Positions 59,064 through 64,000 of a stretch of DNA of 64,000 bases are shown here, one piece after another. The stretch comes from Candidatus Eiseniibacteriota bacterium (GTDB taxonomy: Bacteria; Eisenbacteria; RBG-16-71-46; CAIMUX01), in contig CAIMUX010000073.1 of the NCBI GenBank assembly GCA_903844735.1, forward strand, positions 1 to 64,000, given 5' to 3'. Numbering within the stretch: position 1 is the first letter of the stretch; each line of letters begins with the position of its first letter. The notes under the pieces are model-generated. The model did not search any database, was not told where the DNA came from, and saw only the letters and a list, made by a program, of their open reading frames with translations. Made by a program: the position numbers and the translations under genes.

Positions 59064-60686
59064 TCAGCCCCCGCCCCACCCCGGAAACAGCTCCTGATGC
59101 TGCAACGCGAACCGATCCTTGCCCCCGGCCAAGGCCAGGGTGATCGGCATTCGCTCCCGCGCCAGCGCCAGCATCCGCCCGGCCAGCCGTCGGATGTCCC
59201 ATTGGGCGTGGACATCCTCCCGCAGCCGGGAGACATGGTGCAGCTCGCGCGCATTCATCCGCACGAGCACCCGGCGACGCTGCGCGTTCAGCAGCGCGTA
59301 CGCCGCCGCGGGGTGTTCACCGTTGGAGTGCCGTGCCGCCTGCCGGGACGCCCCGAGCGAATCAATGGCCCGCCAGACCTCGGTCGCCCGATCGGCCAAC
59401 CGCCGCAGATCATCCCCCAGCCCGGCGCGCTCCACCGAGTCGGGCACGGTCAAACCCAGGCCGGGATCATACGGCAAGGGAACCATGGTGGCCATGCGGT
59501 GCCGCTTGAGCTGCGCATAGCAGGCGGCGCTGACGACCACCTCGAATTCGGCCGTCACCAGCTCGTACTCACGGAGCACGGCATCGTGGGGTCCCAGCGC
59601 GGTCAGATGCGACCAGGCCACGCGGCGGCGATCGTCCGGGCCGAGCATCGAGACCAGGGCGCGGCAGTGTTCCATCGGCCCCGCGCCGCCGGTGAAGAGG
59701 AGTGCCGCCACGAGAGCTCCGTCGGGATCGGGGGTGGTCCTCAGGAGTCGCACACCGCCCTCAGGCGACGAGTCAGCCGGGTCAAAGGCCGCGCCTGATC
59801 CAGCCTGTTCACCCATCCCGGCCGTCCCCGAGACCACCGCCGCCACCGCCTCGGCCAATCGCGATCGAGCCTCCCGCAGGTAGGGCGTCGGCTCGGTGTG
59901 CTTGGCCAGCGAAGGAGCCAGGTCGGCCGCGGCCCCGTGCAACGCAGTCCCTAGCTCCCTCACCTCGACCAGAGAGTGGGCAGCGCAGCGGGCCAGCAGC
60001 CCCTCGAGACTTCTTGCATTCAGCGTCATTCCCAGTTGCACGGTGGTGGCGAGTCCCAGACCGTAGCGCGCATCCTCCCGGGCGATGCCCTCGGCGGCCC
60101 GCCGGCGATCGTGGTCCGTCTCCCCGCTCGCTTGCTCCGCGAGGAAAGCAGGCAGGAGCCGGTCGTGGGCCCGGTGATAGAAGCTGTTCTGCTCCGAAAG
60201 CAGCGCCCGAAACGCCGACTCGGCGGGCGAGCCGCACACCTCCGACGGAACGACCCAGTCTTCATCCACGAAAATGTAGCGCTGCGATTTTTCGGTGAAG
60301 CTGGCCAGCCTCCGCCGTTCGAGCGTCTCCACGGCCAGCCGGGAAAGCCCCATGACATCGAAGTTGAAGACCGCGTGCTCGGCCACCGACGCATGCCCCA
60401 GGCCGTACACGATCGCCTCGTTGCTGCGGCGCGCGCGATCTACCTCGTGGCGCGCCACAGCCCGCAGCTCAGTCACCGACCGGGGATCGCGGCTGACCCG
60501 GGCGTAGGCCGCGGCAATCGTCTCGGGAGTCCAGTTGTCGCACGCGAGGACCTCGCGCACATGCTCGCAGAGTGCATCCCGGTCCGCAGGCGTCTCGGCC
60601 CTTAACACATCGCCAAGGAGAGCACGGACTTCGAGGAGAAGGTCTCGGTCCAGGTTGTGTCCGGCCAGCACGACCCGGAGGGACAT
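59064..60686 (-). CDS. Double-domain ThyX-like flavin-dependent thymidylate synthase
   Basis: 540 residues, about twice a single ThyX. First half: SVAEHAVFNFDVMGLSRLAV and RRRLASFTEKSQRYIFV, a close variant of RHRxxSxNExSxRY with His changed to Arg and Asn to Thr. Second half: AWSHLTALGPHDAVLREYEL, then YAQLKRHRMATMVPLPYDPG, which keeps RHR but loses the NExSxRY part. ThyX makes dTMP from dUMP with FADH2 and methylene-folate; here the two halves may each supply part of one active site. No thyA is in the window. Whether it is the true thymidylate synthase is likely but unproved. Confidence 0.85.
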   Translation of the reverse strand: MSLRVVLAGHNLDRDLLLEVRALLGDVLRAETPADRDALCEHVREVLACDNWTPETIAAAYARVSRDPRSVTELRAVARHEVDRARRSNEAIVYGLGHASVAEHAVFNFDVMGLSRLAVETLERRRLASFTEKSQRYIFVDEDWVVPSEVCGSPAESAFRALLSEQNSFYHRAHDRLLPAFLAEQASGETDHDRRRAAEGIAREDARYGLGLATTVQLGMTLNARSLEGLLARCAAHSLVEVRELGTALHGAAADLAPSLAKHTEPTPYLREARSRLAEAVAAVVSGTAGMGEQAGSGAAFDPADSSPEGGVRLLRTTPDPDGALVAALLFTGGAGPMEHCRALVSMLGPDDRRRVAWSHLTALGPHDAVLREYELVTAEFEVVVSAACYAQLKRHRMATMVPLPYDPGLGLTVPDSVERAGLGDDLRRLADRATEVWRAIDSLGASRQAARHSNGEHPAAAYALLNAQRRRVLVRMNARELHHVSRLREDVHAQWDIRRLAGRMLALARERMPITLALAGGKDRFALQHQELFPGWGGG

Positions 60687-60699
60687 GGCCTCACTCCTC

Positions 60700-61944
60700 T
60701 CAGTCGAAGGCGAAGAACCGGGCGCCCAACTTGTCGAGGAGGGTTGCCTTACTCACATCGCGCGCCGCCACCGCGGGAACCGCCGCCGCGAGGCTGTCAC
60801 CCACCATGATGCGCAGCAGCCCGACTTGCGCCCCTCGCAGCACGGGCGAGGTGATGGAGAGCGGAGCCTCCACCAGAACCCGGATGTCCGGTATCCGGTG
60901 CGAGGACATGAGGACGCTGACATCCTCACCCGCCACCAGACGGACCGAGCCGACGCTTCCGCCGATGATGTCGCAGGCACGATCGAGGTCCTGTCCCTTG
61001 CGAATGACCGCGATCTTGCGGAAGCTCGCAAACGCGCTTGCGAGAAGCCCCGCCGACTCGGAGAACCGACGGCGGCTGTTGGTGGCCCCCAGAAGCACGG
61101 AGACGACGCGCATCCCGTCGCGCTCGGCAGTAGAGCAGAGGCAGAATCCGGCCTTGCCGGTGTAGCCGGTCTTGAGTCCATCGACCCCGTCGCAGGCGCC
61201 CAGGAGCCGGTTCGTGGTATGGATCACCTGGCAACCGCGGATGGTGTCGGACACGGTGGAAGAGATCTCCAACGTAAGAGGGTGGTTCACGAGCTGCCGG
61301 GCCAGCAGCGAGAGATCCCGCGCGGTGGTGATCGACCCGGGCCGGTCGCTGCGGTCAAGACCGTGCGCGTTGACGTAGCGGGTGCGCAGCATCCCCAGCT
61401 CGCGGGCCCGCCGGTTCATCTGGAACACGAACGCAGGCTCGGAGCCGGCGAGGTGATTGGCGATCGTGAAAGCGGCATCGTTGGCGGAGGAGATTGCCAT
61501 CGCCCGTAGCGCATCCCCGAACGGGAGCCGCTCGCCCGGCCGCAGACGGACGCGACTGCCGCGGATGGCTCGGATATCCGCCGGAACGATCAACGTGTCC
61601 GTGAGCCGGACCTTCCCTCGGTCCAGCGCCTCGAGAGCGAGAAGCTCGGTCATCATCTTGGTGAGGCTGGCCGGGGCCCGCAGCTCGTCCGGACTCTTCT
61701 CGAAGAGGATCTTCCCGCTCTCGGCCTCCACCACAAAAGCGGAAGCGTAGGCCTGCCGGTACTTCTGGTAGACATTGCGCGGTCGCCGGGGTGGCTTCTT
61801 CTTGCGGCTCCCCGCGGAAGCGGCGCCGGAGAGAATGAAAGACAACGCCAGCAGGCATGCAAGCACCCGTACGACTCGATGACGCGGGATGAAACGGACC
61901 TCGGGCCAACGCACTTCGAGCCGACGAGGTTCGAACCGACACAC
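60700..61944 (-). CDS. D-alanyl-D-alanine carboxypeptidase (S11 family)
   Basis: 414 residues from GTG 61944, with AGGAGG seven bases upstream. A signal-peptide-like helix (VVRVLACLLALSFILSGAAS) begins at residue 24. The three penicillin-binding motifs are present: SLTK (Ser93-Lys96), SAN (Ser153-Asn155) and KTG (Lys258-Gly260). These enzymes trim the last D-Ala from peptidoglycan side chains in the periplasm. The C-terminal beta domain follows the catalytic part. It is the second of two adjacent paralogues; 28 bp separate it from the first. Confidence 0.93.
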   Translation of the reverse strand: MCRFEPRRLEVRWPEVRFIPRHRVVRVLACLLALSFILSGAASAGSRKKKPPRRPRNVYQKYRQAYASAFVVEAESGKILFEKSPDELRAPASLTKMMTELLALEALDRGKVRLTDTLIVPADIRAIRGSRVRLRPGERLPFGDALRAMAISSANDAAFTIANHLAGSEPAFVFQMNRRARELGMLRTRYVNAHGLDRSDRPGSITTARDLSLLARQLVNHPLTLEISSTVSDTIRGCQVIHTTNRLLGACDGVDGLKTGYTGKAGFCLCSTAERDGMRVVSVLLGATNSRRRFSESAGLLASAFASFRKIAVIRKGQDLDRACDIIGGSVGSVRLVAGEDVSVLMSSHRIPDIRVLVEAPLSITSPVLRGAQVGLLRIMVGDSLAAAVPAVAARDVSKATLLDKLGARFFAFD

Positions 61945-61972
61945 TTCGAGACCTCCTGTCTCCTGAAACCCC

Positions 61973-63304
61973 TCAATCCCGAGAGAAAAGGCGCCGCAAC
62001 CAGCCTGCCGCGGGGATCTCCTCCGCGGCCACGGCCGGAACCTCGGCCAGAACAGCCTCGCCCGCGAGAACGCGAAGCGTGCCGACCTGCGTGCCCGCGC
62101 GCACCGGAGCGCGCAATATCTCTATCGGGACCAGCACTTTTGTGATCCGGCGGTCGTCGGGACGGGAGACCACCACGGTGACCTCGCCCGGCGCGACCGC
62201 GCGAACCGTCTTGACCTTGGCCCCGCGGACCCGGACGGGATCGCCGAGGACGTCCCCCTTCCCGCAGATCCGCACGGGGGCGAATGTTTGAAAGCCCGCC
62301 GCGAGCAGGCTGGCTGTCTCCTCGATTCGGTCCTGAAGGCTGTTGGCTCCCAAGATCACCGAGATGAGGCGAAGACCCTTGCGCTCGGCGGTGGCACAGA
62401 GGCAGAAACCGGCCTTCCGGGTATAGCCGGTCTTGAGCCCGTCGAGCCCGGCAAAGTGGCCGAGAAGCTTGTTCGTGTTCTGCAGAAGGAAGTTGCCGCC
62501 GCGAAAGGGGGCCTCGATGGTGGACGACCAGTCGAGGATGTGCGGGTATTGGATCAGTTTCCGCCCGATCTGGCTGATGTCGTAGGCGGTCGTGTAATTC
62601 CCCTCGCCCGGCTCGTCGTCGAGCCCGTGAACATTGACATAGTGCGTGTCCGTGAGCTCAAGCGCTTCCACCTCCTGATTCATGAGGCGCACGAACCCGT
62701 CGGAATTGCCCGCGATATGCTCGGCTACCGCCACGCACGCGTCATTGGCCGAATGGATGACAATCGCCTGCATCATCTCCCCCAGCGGAAACGCCTCTCC
62801 GTCGGCAAGGTAGACCTGCGAACCGCCGATCTTGCTGGCCCAGGGCGAGACCCGGACAGTGTCATCGAGAGAGAGTCTTTCGGCCGCGATCTCGTTCATG
62901 ACCACCAGCTCGAGGGTCATCTTGGCGATGGAGGCGGGCGCGCGCCGCGCGCGGGCGTTCTGCTCGTACAGGATCTGATTGGTCCCCGGCTCGATGAGGA
63001 TCGCCGAAACGCACGGCAGAGACGGCAGGTCGATGGGACGTCCGGCAAAGATCACCCGGGCACTGTCGGGGACGACAAGGGCCGGCGGCCCCTCCTTCCC
63101 GCGGCCACCGCAGGCAAGAACGAGGAGCACGGCGAACAGCACGACGACCGGGCCCGGCTGCCGCTTCGGAACAATCAGAGGAGCGGCAAGGAGTAAGACC
63201 GGTGTCCGCGATCTCGGGATTGCGATCTGACCGGGGATCCGGGTGTGCCCCACCTCGCAGACGAGACGCCGCCACCAAGTTGTGCCCACGCCGGAATGCG
63301 CCAT
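61973..63304 (-). CDS. D-alanyl-D-alanine carboxypeptidase (S11 family), possible lipoprotein
   Basis: About 443 residues from ATG 63304 (G-rich stretch upstream); the frame is open to 63391 and the true start is uncertain. A hydrophobic segment VVVLFAVLLVLACGG looks like a lipoprotein signal with lipobox Cys, but it comes unusually late, so a start further in is possible. The catalytic motifs are SIAK, SAN (in IVIHSANDACVAVA) and KTG (in GLKTGYTRKAGFCLC). It is a paralogue of the next gene, with which it shares YTxKAGFCLCxTAER; the two probably arose by duplication and form one operon. Confidence 0.9.
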   Translation of the reverse strand: MAHSGVGTTWWRRLVCEVGHTRIPGQIAIPRSRTPVLLLAAPLIVPKRQPGPVVVLFAVLLVLACGGRGKEGPPALVVPDSARVIFAGRPIDLPSLPCVSAILIEPGTNQILYEQNARARRAPASIAKMTLELVVMNEIAAERLSLDDTVRVSPWASKIGGSQVYLADGEAFPLGEMMQAIVIHSANDACVAVAEHIAGNSDGFVRLMNQEVEALELTDTHYVNVHGLDDEPGEGNYTTAYDISQIGRKLIQYPHILDWSSTIEAPFRGGNFLLQNTNKLLGHFAGLDGLKTGYTRKAGFCLCATAERKGLRLISVILGANSLQDRIEETASLLAAGFQTFAPVRICGKGDVLGDPVRVRGAKVKTVRAVAPGEVTVVVSRPDDRRITKVLVPIEILRAPVRAGTQVGTLRVLAGEAVLAEVPAVAAEEIPAAGWLRRLFSRD

Positions 63305-63716
63305 TCCCCCCCCGGATTCCATTCCCAGATCGACCGCGGTCCCGGGCGAGCCCGGCGGTTGAGGCCAGTCGACCGACCACGACCCTCCCATCCACCGGGG
63401 CCGCGGGCGCTACACCCGAGCGCAGGTAAGATATACCTCGGCAGCTCTGTGCGGGGCAAGGGAAAGCAACGGCGGAAACACCGGTCGTCGCGACCGCTAG
63501 TCGCGCCAAAGCCAAACAGCCGGCACCCATCGAGGGTCGAACGTCCGGCCCCGCGGCCGTACCCGCGGGCGGCTTTGTTCTTCCGAAGGATGGGGTGCCG
63601 GGAAGGTGTCCCGGTTGCGGCTGGTCTTTCTTCCCGCCGTGTTTCCTGCCCGCGGGCCCCCATGGGCCTTCGATCCCCCCGGCGAGGAGTTCAAGCTCGC
63701 CGCCACAGGATGCCCC
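63305..63716. other. Intergenic region upstream of the carboxypeptidases
   Basis: About 410 bp between the carboxypeptidase operon and the end of the spermidine-synthase-like gene. No coding frame was recognised; six-frame products are Arg-rich. A promoter candidate lies at 63430-63459. Confidence 0.4.
63430..63459 (-). promoter_or_regulatory. Candidate sigma-70 promoter of the carboxypeptidase operon
   Basis: On the minus strand TTGCCC (63459-63454) is followed after 18 nt by TATATC (63435-63430). Both boxes match the consensus at four of six positions. Transcription would start near 63423, about 120 bases before the assumed ATG. Confidence 0.35.
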
Positions 63717-64000
63717 TCACTTCCGATAGCGCCGGAGGAAATAATATTCGTTCACTGGCCGGTCATCGGACAGGACATGCGCGGCGCGATCGGCCCGGAT
63801 CAAATTCTGGACCGGGATTTCCTTCTCAATTACCGCCTGGAATTGCTCGGTCGCCGTTCGTTTCGGTCCCCAGGCCAGGAGATCCTGTGCGGCACTGGCT
63901 GGAAGCAGGGCGGCAAGCTGCGCCGCGCCGCGCCGCGGAATCGGAACCCTGCTGGCCAGGTAGTGAGTCCCCCACCCTTCGACCGAGGAGAATGCCCGCA
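63717..64000 (-). CDS. C-terminal part of a spermidine-synthase-like (fused MFS type) protein
   Basis: The frame runs in from the window edge and ends at TGA 63719-63717; 93 residues are visible. It reads SSVEGWGTHYLASRVPIPRR near the edge and ends SDDRPVNEYYFLRRYRK. The motif DDRPxNEYxxLRR is the conserved end of the fused MFS/spermidine-synthase-like proteins common in uncultured bacteria. The catalytic part lies outside the window, so activity cannot be judged. Confidence 0.7.
   Translation of the reverse strand, partial: RAFSSVEGWGTHYLASRVPIPRRGAAQLAALLPASAAQDLLAWGPKRTATEQFQAVIEKEIPVQNLIRADRAAHVLSDDRPVNEYYFLRRYRK

Overview
High-GC bacterial chromosome segment of 64 kb, probably from an uncultured FCB-type lineage such as Candidatus Eisenbacteria. 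That placement rests on an exported protein with a FlgD/T9SS-like C-terminal domain, outer-membrane and TonB-family proteins, BatA/DUF58/MoxR genes, a divergent membrane pyrophosphatase and tandem ThyX; it is an inference, not a proof. I saw no rRNA, tRNA or CRISPR array.

Layout. 1-3.3 kb: the 3' part of a poly-HAMP chemoreceptor and a CheW. 3.5-9.3 kb (minus): a FapA/DUF342 protein, then an operon of HMG-CoA-lyase-like lyase, family III CoA-transferase and an aconitase-family dehydratase pair, which together could cleave (R)-citramalate or related C5 acids to acetyl-CoA and pyruvate. 9.5-18.2 kb (minus): MoxR ATPase, DUF58, BatA-type protein, M16 peptidase and a YcaQ-like glycosylase. 18.5-20.6 kb (plus): tandem VOC protein and ornithine aminotransferase. 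20.6-24.6 kb (minus): ECF sigma factor, a membrane protein in the anti-sigma position that ends in a glycogen-binding-type domain, an outer-membrane protein ending in the same kind of domain, and a small exported protein. 24.8-26.9 kb: a DUF4382-like lipoprotein with a collagen-like tail, and a GNAT-like protein.

27.3-29.5 kb holds the most striking item. An exported Omp28-like thioredoxin-fold protein has an in-frame TGA exactly where the redox motif CPYC would begin (TGA-Pro-Tyr-Cys). A 6-bp perfect hairpin with a GGUGC loop starts 14 nt after the TGA, as expected for a bacterial SECIS. It is probably a selenoprotein whose N-terminus and signal peptide would be lost in standard annotation.

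29.7-33.5 kb: a P-loop protein, an OPA-family transporter and a frameshifted beta-propeller pseudogene. 33.9-40.9 kb: surface-polysaccharide cluster (two methyltransferases, four glycosyltransferases, one flippase) arranged as two convergent operons. 41-51 kb: TonB-family protein, cobalamin-dependent methionine synthase MetH, a PAS histidine kinase with a degenerate receiver, squalene-synthase-like enzyme, Maf pyrophosphatase and an isochorismatase-family hydrolase. 51-54.5 kb: BlaI/M56 (BlaR1-like) pair and a TPR-like protein. 54.6-56.4 kb: a small scar region with a DUF4143 remnant, a HigBA-type toxin-antitoxin pair and an insertion-sequence transposase remnant. 56.4-64 kb: membrane pyrophosphatase with a terminator hairpin, double ThyX, two tandem D,D-carboxypeptidases, and the C-terminus of a spermidine-synthase-like protein running off the window.

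Many neighbouring genes overlap by ATGA or GTGA, so the operon calls are fairly safe. Several of the longest open frames begin well upstream of the true start; the starts given here use Shine-Dalgarno sites and overlaps.
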